From Tritrichomonas foetus (lineage: Eukaryota > Parabasalia > Tritrichomonadida > Tritrichomonadidae), in the NCBI GenBank assembly GCA_001839685.1, contig MLAK01000875.1:21337-34037 (forward strand): DNA of 12,701 bases. The letters are read 5' to 3'. Positions 1 through 7,434 of the stretch are shown one piece after another (the first letter of the stretch is position 1; the number at the start of each line of letters is the position of its first letter). A model generated the notes under the pieces. It was not told the DNA's origin and searched no databases. It worked only from the letters and a program-made list of their open reading frames with translations. The position numbers and the translations under genes are program-made.

Positions 1-1445
1 TTTCTCCTTCAACATCACCTCTCCCAAGTCCAACTTCAATTCATGAAAACACGTTTTCTCCAACGCCTTTACCAACACCTTTACCAACACCCTTTCCAAC
101 TCCAATAATTTATATTCCAATTCTGAAATCCACTATTTCTATTAACTATGAAGATTACCAAGATAATAATAATATTACAGATATTATTGAAAAACTTGAA
201 GATCAGGATGAGACTGGAAATAATAAAGAAGAATCTGATATTATTATGACTATTCCTAAAGGAGATGGAAGTGGAGGAGGAGAAAATGACAATGAACAAA
301 TATTAGCTTTGACAGGAGAAGGATCAAGTCGATTTTATATTAAACCTGAATCAGATCTTATTCTCAAAATTAATTCAACTGAAGCAGAATTCGGTATTTT
401 TGTTACACAAGAGTCTACACCGACTATTATTCTTGATCAAATGTCGATTAAACTTAATCTTAAAGGCAGTGGTTCATTGACTCTTGATACAACACATCAG
501 TTTAGTGATGAAGGTGATGAGTCATCAGGCGAAGCAAAACAAAAGTATATTTCATTAGGAACAGCAGATATTTCTGAAAATGAGGAAATAACTCTTCAAA
601 TCGCCAAAAATACAAACGATCAAATTATTTTGACTAATACTAATTTATATGGTAAATCCAAATTAAATATTCAATCAGTAGGAAATCGAGAAAAAATCAA
701 ACAAATTGAAACAACAAATATTTCTATTAAAGAAATCAATCTAGGTAAAGGTTCTCAACCAATAATAAATAATATTAATATTTTGGAGAATCTTTATATT
801 TCAGAAGGAGGTCAAATCGAGTTTACTGATGTTCACTTTGATAATTCTAATTTAACTATTTTTATTGATTTATTTTATGAACGTATTTGTTCAATTATTA
901 GTGATGAATTATTTGAAAGCCCAGCAAATATTAAGATTGAACTAAGTGAAACTACATCGAAACTCCTAGAAACTATGGTAACGTTTAAGCAAGAACAAGA
1001 AATTTTATATCCAATTGCATCGTCTAATAAATTTGAAAAATGTGAACAATGGAGAGAATCTATTATATTAGAAGAACAATCGAAATTTAAGACATCGAAA
1101 TGTGTTCAATCAAATCAAATGACTACATTATATATATCAACATTGTCAGATAATATTCAAAAAGAAACAGAAAGTGAAACTGAAGAAGGAGAAAAAGAAA
1201 TTGATTCCATAACAAATGATGAATCATTACCAACAAATAATCCAAATGATAATAATGATAAAAATGAAGGAGATGGTCTTCCTGGTTCTGCAATTGCAGG
1301 AATTGTTATTGGATGCGTAGCTGCTGTAATTATTATTATTTGCATTATAATTTTTGTGATTAAGAAACAAAACAAACATTCAACAGCTAATACACATTCA
1401 TCAGAATCATCAATGGCAAATATGAAAGATGAATCCAATATATAA
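1..1445 (+). CDS. Type I trichomonad surface protein, C-terminal part (5' end outside window)
   Basis: The reading frame is open from the left edge (first full codon at base 3), so the ATG at 246 is internal and the true start lies outside. Visible parts in order: a Pro/Thr stalk of PTPL-type tetrapeptides (bases 60-103); an acidic Asn-rich stretch; about 300 residues of Asn/Ser/Thr/Ile-rich alternating beta-type sequence, consistent with the beta-helix ectodomains of trichomonad Pmp-like or BspA-like surface proteins; a Cys pair (in EKCEQW and TSKC) that could form a disulfide; an acidic/Asn-rich juxtamembrane stretch; one membrane helix (about bases 1284-1361) with small residues GIVIG; and a 27-residue tail starting KKQNK. 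The stop is TAA within a TAATAA run, with a TAAA 12 bases on. Membrane anchoring is read directly; an adhesive or host-contact role is inferred from the class. Many N-glycosylation sequons fit an extracellular domain. Confidence 0.8.
   Translation, partial: SPSTSPLPSPTSIHENTFSPTPLPTPLPTPFPTPIIYIPILKSTISINYEDYQDNNNITDIIEKLEDQDETGNNKEESDIIMTIPKGDGSGGGENDNEQILALTGEGSSRFYIKPESDLILKINSTEAEFGIFVTQESTPTIILDQMSIKLNLKGSGSLTLDTTHQFSDEGDESSGEAKQKYISLGTADISENEEITLQIAKNTNDQIILTNTNLYGKSKLNIQSVGNREKIKQIETTNISIKEINLGKGSQPIINNINILENLYISEGGQIEFTDVHFDNSNLTIFIDLFYERICSIISDELFESPANIKIELSETTSKLLETMVTFKQEQEILYPIASSNKFEKCEQWRESIILEEQSKFKTSKCVQSNQMTTLYISTLSDNIQKETESETEEGEKEIDSITNDESLPTNNPNDNNDKNEGDGLPGSAIAGIVIGCVAAVIIIICIIIFVIKKQNKHSTANTHSSESSMANMKDESNI
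60..103 (+). repeat. 12-bp tandem repeat coding for a PTP-rich stalk
   Basis: Four tandem copies, the last cut short: CCAACGCCTTTA, CCAACACCTTTA, CCAACACCCTTT, CCAACTCC. In the reading frame of the surface protein these give Pro-Thr-Pro-Leu/Phe units. Such Pro/Thr stalks are commonly O-glycosylated spacers, and the repeat is in frame, so copy number changes would alter stalk length without breaking the protein. Confidence 0.75.
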
Positions 1446-1587
1446 TAATAATAATTAAAATATAATTCCCAAGATAATTTATATCAATCTTCTCTTTTAT
1501 TTTTATGCTTTTTGCTTTTTTTTTGTTAATGTCAAAGCATTTGAGATACTTTTAATTGGATTTAATAATTTGCCAAAATACTTATGT

Positions 1588-1771
1588 GCAATAACTGTTT
1601 AATATCTTTAAGAACTGTCTAGTTGCTATAATAACAGTATATTTATTGTTATTATTTCATATTTCAAATATGAAAATTCTGTTTGTTTGAGTAATTGCCT
1701 GATTACTTTAATAATTGTATAATTTTTTTGAATAATTGTTTTATTATTTTAAGAGTTGGTTAATATATAAC
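1588..1771. repeat. Degenerate ~18-24-bp AT-rich repeat
   Basis: Units around the theme GAATAATTGTTTTATTA-TTTTAA recur with drift: 1588-1611, a weaker unit at 1612-1631, then four in a row at 1689-1711, 1712-1729, 1730-1752 and 1753-1771. Each has a TTG or CTG core followed by an ATTA-like block and TTTAA. Low complexity makes some of this similarity expected by chance, so confidence is modest. Confidence 0.4.
1655..1675. repeat. Perfect 21-bp palindrome, 10-bp arms
   Basis: TTTCATATTT, one central C, then AAATATGAAA: the arms are exact reverse complements. It lies in the convergent gap about 210 bases past the surface-protein stop. It could be a 3'-end hairpin or a protein site; no function is shown. 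Confidence 0.7.
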
Positions 1772-1838
1772 TTACATTCGCTAAAATGAAAAGATATAAC
1801 ATGTAAATAAATAAAAAAAAATCATATTTTTTTTTTTT

Positions 1839-2765
1839 TCATCCTTCATTTCCTTCATGAATAAAAAAATCACCAAAATCTTCACCAAATGCTGGTGTTG
1901 GACAAATCCAACAAAATATACTTCCATTTCCACAAATTTGTCTCATTGCTTCTTCACAACCAAGTTTTTTTTTATTTTTTTTCTTCATTCGATCAAGTTG
2001 AGTTCGATTTTTGATCAGTTCATCTAAAAAAATGACAAAATCACCAAAAAGTAAAAAAGCAAATATGCATTCAAAAACACAAGCTGTAATATCACATCCA
2101 TAAATTGCAATAGATCGTTCTTTCAAACTCTGACTGCGCTTTGCAGCAAACCTCCAAACAAAAAGTGATGATGAAAAAATTGAGCCATAAAGAAGCATTA
2201 ACATGAATTGTTTATGATTTCGTTTTCCAACCCAGTTTGAAATCCATCCGCAGATGTGGTCAGCTCGAACAACAAATCGGCCAGCTGATCGAGAAAATGA
2301 TGAATTCGGTGGTAAGTCATTTGATGTGGCAAAATTGACCTGCTCTTGGTCAATTGCAAGAAAATCAAGTTGTTCCTCCCAACTGTAAAAAAAGCGACGT
2401 GTCATCGACCAGTTATAAGGAAGGAAGCCAGGATCCATACACATTGCGCCAAAGTAACTCCACAAAAAAAGGAGAAGAAATATTGTAATTTCGAGCAACG
2501 AAACGATTTTGAGTTCAAGCGATGGAAAATCGACATAATTCGCGAAAATAAATACAGTAAAACAGAAAATAATGAGAGCAATGACGAAGATTGGAATGCC
2601 TAAGCTGATTTCCCAATGTCTGCAAAAATATCGAGATGTTCCGTCTATTCGAACAAAACATGAACAACATATCGAATGCCATTCATTTTTAGAAAGGACA
2701 GCTGCATCAACTTCTTGGATTTCATTTTCGTTATCTACAGCTTCATCTTCTTGATTATTTATCAT
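1839..2765 (-). CDS. Divergent DHHC-type protein S-acyltransferase-like membrane protein (DHIC)
   Basis: 308 residues. The layout matches DHHC palmitoyltransferases, which move a fatty acyl group from acyl-CoA to protein cysteines at membranes: membrane helices at about 54-76 and 86-108, a DPG motif at 111-113, a cytosolic core at 150-184, helices at about 186-206 and 220-246, and a TTxE-like segment (RTQLD, 254-258). The core keeps the family skeleton (PP-x-S, VVRADHICGW, NWVG, NHKQF) but the signature is D169-H170-I171-C172, and every Cys/His that normally binds the two zinc ions before it is replaced; NCVG has become NWVG. The catalytic Cys172 remains. The ORF is intact with an ATG, so this is a divergent member and not an obvious pseudogene. 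Activity is uncertain: it may be a pseudoenzyme or a zinc-independent form. It shares a 148-base divergent upstream region with the EF-hand gene. Confidence 0.72.
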   Translation of the reverse strand: MINNQEDEAVDNENEIQEVDAAVLSKNEWHSICCSCFVRIDGTSRYFCRHWEISLGIPIFVIALIIFCFTVFIFANYVDFPSLELKIVSLLEITIFLLLFLWSYFGAMCMDPGFLPYNWSMTRRFFYSWEEQLDFLAIDQEQVNFATSNDLPPNSSFSRSAGRFVVRADHICGWISNWVGKRNHKQFMLMLLYGSIFSSSLFVWRFAAKRSQSLKERSIAIYGCDITACVFECIFAFLLFGDFVIFLDELIKNRTQLDRMKKKNKKKLGCEEAMRQICGNGSIFCWICPTPAFGEDFGDFFIHEGNEG

Positions 2766-2913
2766 TTTTCATTATCTATTTGGTCGTAAAATTTCCCACA
2801 AATAAAGATCATTTTACAATTGAATTGTTATTTTTGAAAAAGTAAAGTAAACGATTATTTTACATACAAAACTTAATAACCGTTTTGTCATTTTTTATTT
2901 TTGAGTTAACCTG
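2766..2913. promoter_or_regulatory. Divergent promoter region; M3-like box, inverted repeat and initiator for the EF-hand gene
   Basis: For the rightward gene: AACGAT at 2850-2855 (matching the Myb-bound M3 element described in Trichomonas vaginalis, typically near -40); an inverted repeat ACAAAAC (2866-2872) / GTTTTGT (2882-2888); an initiator TCATTTTT with T at 2888 and predicted +1 A at 2890 (fits the TCA-Py-T/A rule); GTTAACCTGA at 2905-2914 running into the ATG. The predicted 5' UTR is 24 bases, typical of trichomonads. No convincing initiator is seen for the leftward gene, though the M3-like box lies within 90 bases of its ATG. Transcription start is inferred, not shown. Confidence 0.55.
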
Positions 2914-3423
2914 ATGGGAGTTAGTGAGAGTTATGCACACAACCAAGACGAATATTCAATCTATTTAAAGAGATCGGATTTAGGTTATCGAGAAGCTTTT
3001 GAAATTTTTGATATTAATAATGATCACACAATTTCCAAAAAAGAATTAAAAGCTGTTTATAGATCGCTTGGACTTACAAATAGCACTCTTGATGAAGATT
3101 TTCAGCGAGAAGCATCAAATTCATTTTGCACAAATGATAACACAGAACCTGAAATTGATTATCAACGCTTTAAAAGTCTTCTTGAGAGTAAATTAAAAGA
3201 GAAAGAATTGAATGAAAAAATTGGAGACGCTTTTCAAATATTTGATAGAGAAAATAAAGGCATGATTTCTAAAAATCAGCTGAAGTACCTTCTTTTGAAT
3301 ACTGGTGATCCACTAACGACTGATGAAGTAGATGAATTTCTATATGAAATTAGCAAAAGTGATATATGTGCAGACGGTACAAACATTGATTATCGAAAAT
3401 TCGCTAATAAAATGGTGGAATAA
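2914..3423 (+). CDS. EF-hand calcium-binding protein, calmodulin-like, possibly N-myristoylated
   Basis: 169 residues, about the size of calmodulin/centrin/calcineurin-B relatives. Four EF-hand positions are recognisable but only the first has a full set of ligands: loop 33-44, with D33, N35, D37, T39, S41 and E44. The third (111-122, starting DRENKG) has Lys at position 5 and Gln at position 12 and is probably weak; the second (about 74-85, ending in IDY) and fourth (about 151-162, NIDY) have lost key acidic residues. The N-terminus MGVSES carries Gly2 and Ser6, the usual N-myristoylation pattern, suggesting a membrane-associated calcium sensor like the recoverin/CBL/calcineurin-B groups; this is an inference. 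The start is fixed by the ATG 24 bases after the initiator. The stop TAA is followed within three bases by TAAA, a likely polyadenylation signal. Confidence 0.85.
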   Translation: MGVSESYAHNQDEYSIYLKRSDLGYREAFEIFDINNDHTISKKELKAVYRSLGLTNSTLDEDFQREASNSFCTNDNTEPEIDYQRFKSLLESKLKEKELNEKIGDAFQIFDRENKGMISKNQLKYLLLNTGDPLTTDEVDEFLYEISKSDICADGTNIDYRKFANKMVE

Positions 3424-3858
3424 TCTAAAAAAATTCCAATCCAAACAATTGATTTACTATCCATACAAGAAATAGAAAAATATCTTCTCGAATGATTGAT
3501 TTGGAATTGAATTCGAAATTCTTTTATGCTCACTGAGTGCACGCAATCCAATTTTTCCCAAAATTCCCATAAGACCATAAATATCACATTTTAAACATAA
3601 ATATTTGTAAAAGCTTCATTCCATTCCACAAACTTCAAAAACGTTTAAACAAAGAGTTTGTTCTAGGATAAAGTTTCTTTATCAGCATCAACAGATCATC
3701 AAAATAGATTTCGAAACTTTAAAAAGAGTTTAGAGTCAAAATTTAACTCAGTGTCTGACATTAGATTTGAGAATAAGCCTTTATTCTTTTCCTGTGATTT
3801 GTGAAACAATTTTCAATTTTTTTTCCATCAAATTCTATTGTTTTTCTGCTACATATAA
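3424..3858. other. Intergenic gap with no supported gene
   Basis: There is only the 3' flank of the EF-hand gene and AT-rich DNA. A short open stretch after the stop (about 3434-3492, ending in EIEKYLLE) could be an eroded coding remnant, but I recognise no family in it. Short frames on either strand here have no domain support. Confidence 0.5.
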
Positions 3859-4209
3859 TTTACAAAAGAACTGAAAAAGTACTTATCAAAAGCAGAAAAT
3901 CTTCTAATATTATTTGCATCAATTATTGGAGGATAAATTCAACTTTGAAACGAATCGCTGGAAATGAAGGTTTTGAAACAGGAACAGAAAATAATGAAAA
4001 ACAGAAGGAATCTTTATTGATTGTCCCTATCCAATTTCACACATTATTTAATTTATCTAATGAACTCAGTTGAGTTCATCATTGATAAAGCCAAGTGGAA
4101 CAGAAATGAAAAAAATGATGATCAAGAACCATATTTATATCTTTTCGATATTGAAGGATTTGGTGAATTTCGTTATGAAAATAAAAGTGCGTTCAATATC
4201 ATCTTATAA
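3859..4209 (+). pseudogene. Decayed N-terminal fragment of a GBP/atlastin-like (dynamin-superfamily) GTPase
   Basis: Family-like pieces occur in the right order but in different frames. From 3859 one frame reads a helix-like lead-in then ASIIGG (3916-3933) and hits TAA at 3934-3936. From 3936 the next frame gives NSTLKRIAGNEGFETG, where intact relatives would have the P-loop GxxxxGKS/T followed by LLNR-like residues and a G-F-x-x-G turn. That frame stops at 4071-4073. The first frame then resumes with YLYLFDIEGFGEF, matching the DTEG-type Walker B/G3 motif and the following FG of GBP-like GTPases, and ends at 4207-4209. The P-loop Gly-Lys is lost. The frames shift twice, the second time at a 20-bp palindrome. 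Family assignment rests on motif order from memory; a remnant of another P-loop GTPase is possible. It should make no functional GTPase. Confidence 0.5.
4060..4079. repeat. 20-bp palindrome at the pseudogene frame junction
   Basis: ATGAACTCA, GT, TGAGTTCAT: 9-bp arms that are exact reverse complements with a two-base centre. It straddles the point where the GTPase-like coding signal passes from one frame to another, so it may mark a small rearrangement or fold-back error. Confidence 0.7.
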
Positions 4210-4551
4210 AAGATAAACATTTTTTATCTCAGTGACGATTAAAATAAATAAATAAATATATAAATAAATTTACTCTTGTTAACCTCTGCATATGACCATA
4301 ATCTATGCCAGAAATTCGAATTTGTCTTTAGAATTGACCCAACTTGGTCGAAATCTTTTTCAAGTTTGGTAGTAATGCAATATGGTTGAAGGGAATTCCC
4401 ATTCATATATAATATCATGTTTAAAATTACCTTATAAAAAAGCAGTTCGAACCAGAAAATCGTTATTTCCATTTTTCACTAACTTTTTCATTATTTTATC
4501 AAAAATTGAATAGCATAATCCAAATAAACTCTGAAAACCTATTCCATAAAA
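4210..4551. other. Intergenic gap with candidate promoter of the coiled-coil gene
   Basis: AT-rich; a short TAAATAAATA tract lies near 4243-4270 and a small hairpin AGATAAA / TTTATCT at 4211-4229 follows the pseudogene. I see no coding region. The last 95 bases hold promoter-like motifs listed separately. Confidence 0.5.
4459..4493 (+). promoter_or_regulatory. Candidate M3-like box and initiators for the coiled-coil gene
   Basis: ATCGTT (4459-4464, reverse of AACGAT) is followed by two TCA-Py-T/A candidates, TCACTAA from 4476 and TCATTA from 4488, 62-76 bases before the ATG. Spacing from box to initiator is shorter, and the 5' UTR longer, than at the EF-hand and RING genes, so this is a weaker call. 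Confidence 0.35.
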
Positions 4552-7434
4552 ATGGATCCGATTCGTGCCATCTCGGATTCATGCGCAGAGATGCGCCAGC
4601 TATCTCAAGCCCTTCAGATGGCCAGGGGAAATACAACGACCGATGTTTCAGATGTCTTTGATATTGCAGCATCAATATTAACAACAATTATGAAAGATTC
4701 GCACGGATCAGATCCAAATGAAAACGTGCTAGAAGACGCCCATAATTTTGATGTCATGTCTCGACAAAAAGAGAAAGAATTTAATGAAAAAATGAAAATA
4801 TTATTAGAAAATACTGCCGACAAGGTTTCTTTAAAAAATGAAGCACTTTCAAGAATAAGAGAAAAAATTAGATATTTTATGGAATGTTTTCAAGATGTTT
4901 ATAAAAATGCAACAGCTAAATTTGATTCAGAAAATCAAAAAAAATTTTCTGAATTCTCAAAAAAATTTCAAGATGAAGAAGATGAAAAAATTGCTGAACA
5001 AAAAGGAATTTATGAACACTTTGATAGTTATTTGACACAAATTTTGGCTGATATTTCTAAAACATATAATGAGCGCTTGAGGGTTTGTGATGAAGCAAAT
5101 AATGCATTACAATCACAGCTTCAAGATGCAGTTCATGCTAAGCATTTAGAGAAAGGGTCACTTGGAGATTTGATTGAAAAAGAAAACAAAAGAATCGCAG
5201 AAAGCCTTGAACAAATTTCCATTCAGTATAAAAATAAAAACGAAAGTAATTTAAAACGAATGTCTGAAGTCAAGTCAGAAATTGACTCTCTTCAACGTGA
5301 AATTAGTCAAAATCTACATTCACTTGAAGACAAACTAATGATCAACGAAAAAAGTTATCGAAATAAACATCAAGAAAAAATCGATAAATTTCATGATCAA
5401 ATTTCAGAACTCGATAAAGAGATCCAAAACTTAAGAATGGAAAGAGACCAGCTCGGTGTTAATTTAGCGCATTCTAAAACCGAATCTGATTCTACAATGA
5501 GTAATATTTTAAAGGAACACAATGAAAGAATGAAAAAGTTGAAAAGTAACACTTCTGAAATGATGGAAAAATTGAAAAACGAATTAATTGAAAAATATCA
5601 ACCACTTTTACTCCAACTTTATGAAGAAATGCAAAATCTTGAAAAAGAAAGAAATTCACAACTTCAAATTTTACGTGATCAACAATTAAAATCTAATGAA
5701 AGTATTGATTTGGATGCACGAAAATTAAACGACTTAAATAATCAAGAAATTGATAAAATTAAGCAAATTTTGAATAAACAAAAGAAAATTTTGAAAGATT
5801 TAATTGAAAAACGTGACAATGAATTAGAAGGAATAAAACATGAAAAACAAAAGGTTTTGGGTGATCAAATGCAACGTGATGATGAATTAATCAAAAAACG
5901 CGCAGCTGAAATCAATGAACTAATGAGACAATTTGACGAAGTACAAAAAAAGCAACTTGATTCTCGAAAAATTTCAATCGAGCAAAAAAATTCTAAAAAA
6001 CAAAAATTGTTAGATTTACTTAAAAAAATTGAATCTGGACAATTTGATAATGAAAATGAAAATGAAGCAATTAATCTTGTAACAAACATTGAAAAAGAAA
6101 AGAATGAAATCGAAAAATCTACAATTAAACAAAAAATTGACAGTTTGAATGGAAAAATTGGCTTGTTGAACATGAAATTGAATTCAATGGAAAAAGCAAC
6201 ATTACGCGCACTTGAGCAATATATTGGATTCAATAATGATGATGAAAACCTTGAATATGATTTAAAGCAAGCTGCGAAATTTGGTTCAGAACAGGCAAAT
6301 ATTCATGATTTAGCCAATCGCTTATTAAACAGCGCAGATAAAGTTGAAGAAAGGAAAAATAGTGTTTTAAAAGAAGCTGAAGATGTTAAAAAATCCATTA
6401 ATGATGCAAACGACGAATTTGAACGAAAATTAGCCCAAATGGAACATCATATTAAAGCCACCGCACTTCATCTAAAGAAAACAGACCATACTTTAACTGA
6501 AAAGAAGAATGAAATTCAAAAAAAAGTCAATTTCCAAAATGAACGAATGAAAGAACTCCATGAAAGAATGTCACAGAAAGTAAATGAAGCTGAAAGTTTT
6601 GAAGCTAATCTTGAAAATGAAAAAGAACGGTTCGAAAAAGAAACAAAAAATAAATATGAGTCATCTTTAGCAGAAATATCTCAACAGCCGCTTGATTTAG
6701 AAAAAGAAATGGAAGAATTACGGAAAAGTTTATCAAACGAAATTTCAAATTTAAAATACGAGCTTGAAGTTGCAAAAGCGAACACTTCGAAAATCACTGA
6801 ACATTATTTAAAAGAAAGAGAAAGGAGACAAAAAGAAGAAAGCGATATCATGTCTGAAGATCATCAAAATAAAATCGATAAAATAAAACGTGATCATGAT
6901 TTGAGAATTTTTAAAACTAAGCGAAAATTAGAAAACGAAAAGAAGCGGATCAAAGAAGAAAAATTTAAAATTAATAATGAATTTGATCAAATCCAACAAC
7001 AATATACAAAAAATTACCAAAATCAAATTAATGAACTTGAAATAGAGATCCAAAAAGCAAAAGACGAATTCGAAGAATTGGAAATGGAACTAGAAATAAC
7101 CAAAAATTTGGAATGTGGAGAATGTAAAGTGAAAAAAGAAATGATTAAAAGAATGCTCGACAAAAAACATCAACTTGAAAAACGAGTAGAAAAAAGACAC
7201 GAAGATCAACAAATTAATGAAAAAGAAATGAATTCAATTTTCGGTCGGAAAAATGTTCAAATACGTGAAGGAAATTTCAGAGCTCCTTCTGCTTTACTTG
7301 ATATGCCAAAAACACAACAACACTCACCTTTGATTACAAAACCAAAATCAAAGACATCACTAGCTACAAAACCACCATCAGGAATTCCAACTTCTTTAGT
7401 AAATAAAAATCCAACGAATGGATCACCGAAATAG
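4552..7434 (+). CDS. Large coiled-coil protein with basic Ser/Pro-rich tail and SxIP-like motif
   Basis: 960 residues, cytosolic, with no signal peptide or membrane helix. Residues 1-75 are helical but not heptad-like. From about 75 to 900 the chain is Lys/Glu/Gln/Asn-rich with long heptad runs, a near-continuous coiled coil with a less regular break around 565-580 (IGFNNDDENLEYD). A CGEC pair sits near the end of the coil (about residue 855). The last ~60 residues are disordered, basic and rich in Ser, Thr and Pro, with S943-G944-I945-P946 (bases 7378-7389), which fits the SxIP motif that recruits proteins to EB1 at microtubule plus ends. Overall shape suggests a cytoskeletal or centrosome-associated scaffold; such proteins are abundant in trichomonads. 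I cannot name the family. The ATG at 4552 is the first in frame and follows an in-frame stop region. Existence of the gene is near certain; function is open. Confidence 0.85.
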   Translation: MDPIRAISDSCAEMRQLSQALQMARGNTTTDVSDVFDIAASILTTIMKDSHGSDPNENVLEDAHNFDVMSRQKEKEFNEKMKILLENTADKVSLKNEALSRIREKIRYFMECFQDVYKNATAKFDSENQKKFSEFSKKFQDEEDEKIAEQKGIYEHFDSYLTQILADISKTYNERLRVCDEANNALQSQLQDAVHAKHLEKGSLGDLIEKENKRIAESLEQISIQYKNKNESNLKRMSEVKSEIDSLQREISQNLHSLEDKLMINEKSYRNKHQEKIDKFHDQISELDKEIQNLRMERDQLGVNLAHSKTESDSTMSNILKEHNERMKKLKSNTSEMMEKLKNELIEKYQPLLLQLYEEMQNLEKERNSQLQILRDQQLKSNESIDLDARKLNDLNNQEIDKIKQILNKQKKILKDLIEKRDNELEGIKHEKQKVLGDQMQRDDELIKKRAAEINELMRQFDEVQKKQLDSRKISIEQKNSKKQKLLDLLKKIESGQFDNENENEAINLVTNIEKEKNEIEKSTIKQKIDSLNGKIGLLNMKLNSMEKATLRALEQYIGFNNDDENLEYDLKQAAKFGSEQANIHDLANRLLNSADKVEERKNSVLKEAEDVKKSINDANDEFERKLAQMEHHIKATALHLKKTDHTLTEKKNEIQKKVNFQNERMKELHERMSQKVNEAESFEANLENEKERFEKETKNKYESSLAEISQQPLDLEKEMEELRKSLSNEISNLKYELEVAKANTSKITEHYLKERERRQKEESDIMSEDHQNKIDKIKRDHDLRIFKTKRKLENEKKRIKEEKFKINNEFDQIQQQYTKNYQNQINELEIEIQKAKDEFEELEMELEITKNLECGECKVKKEMIKRMLDKKHQLEKRVEKRHEDQQINEKEMNSIFGRKNVQIREGNFRAPSALLDMPKTQQHSPLITKPKSKTSLATKPPSGIPTSLVNKNPTNGSPK

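Larger units (their letters stand above)
1446..1838. other. Intergenic gap, convergent gene ends
   Basis: This gap separates the 3' ends of two convergent genes. No credible coding region is visible. It holds poly-T runs, a 21-bp palindrome (1655-1675) and a degenerate repeat (1588-1771), listed separately. TAAA motifs close to the stop of the left gene are candidate trichomonad polyadenylation signals. Confidence 0.6.

Noticed and set aside
246..248. ATG at 246 as the start of the first gene
   Set aside because: The frame is open to the left edge and the upstream part encodes an in-frame Pro/Thr stalk typical of surface proteins.
2346..2754. Plus-strand frames opposite the DHIC gene
   Set aside because: Antisense shadows; the minus strand shows clear membrane helices and the DHHC-family skeleton.
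3801..4073. Independent 90-residue protein
   Set aside because: Its only family-like part is the middle, which continues in other frames on both sides; it is better explained as part of a broken GTPase gene.
4021..4209. Independent 62-residue protein
   Set aside because: Its C-terminal DIEGFGEF segment belongs to the same decayed GTPase; the ATG is incidental.
4476..4490. Intron 3' signal (CACTAAC)
   Set aside because: Trichomonad introns end in ACTAACACACAG after a GTAYGT-type donor; neither the full acceptor nor a donor is present, and the downstream gene is open from its ATG.
5865..6233. Minus-strand 122-residue frame inside the coiled-coil gene
   Set aside because: Ser/Phe/Cys-rich antisense shadow of a Lys/Glu-rich coiled coil; no domain.
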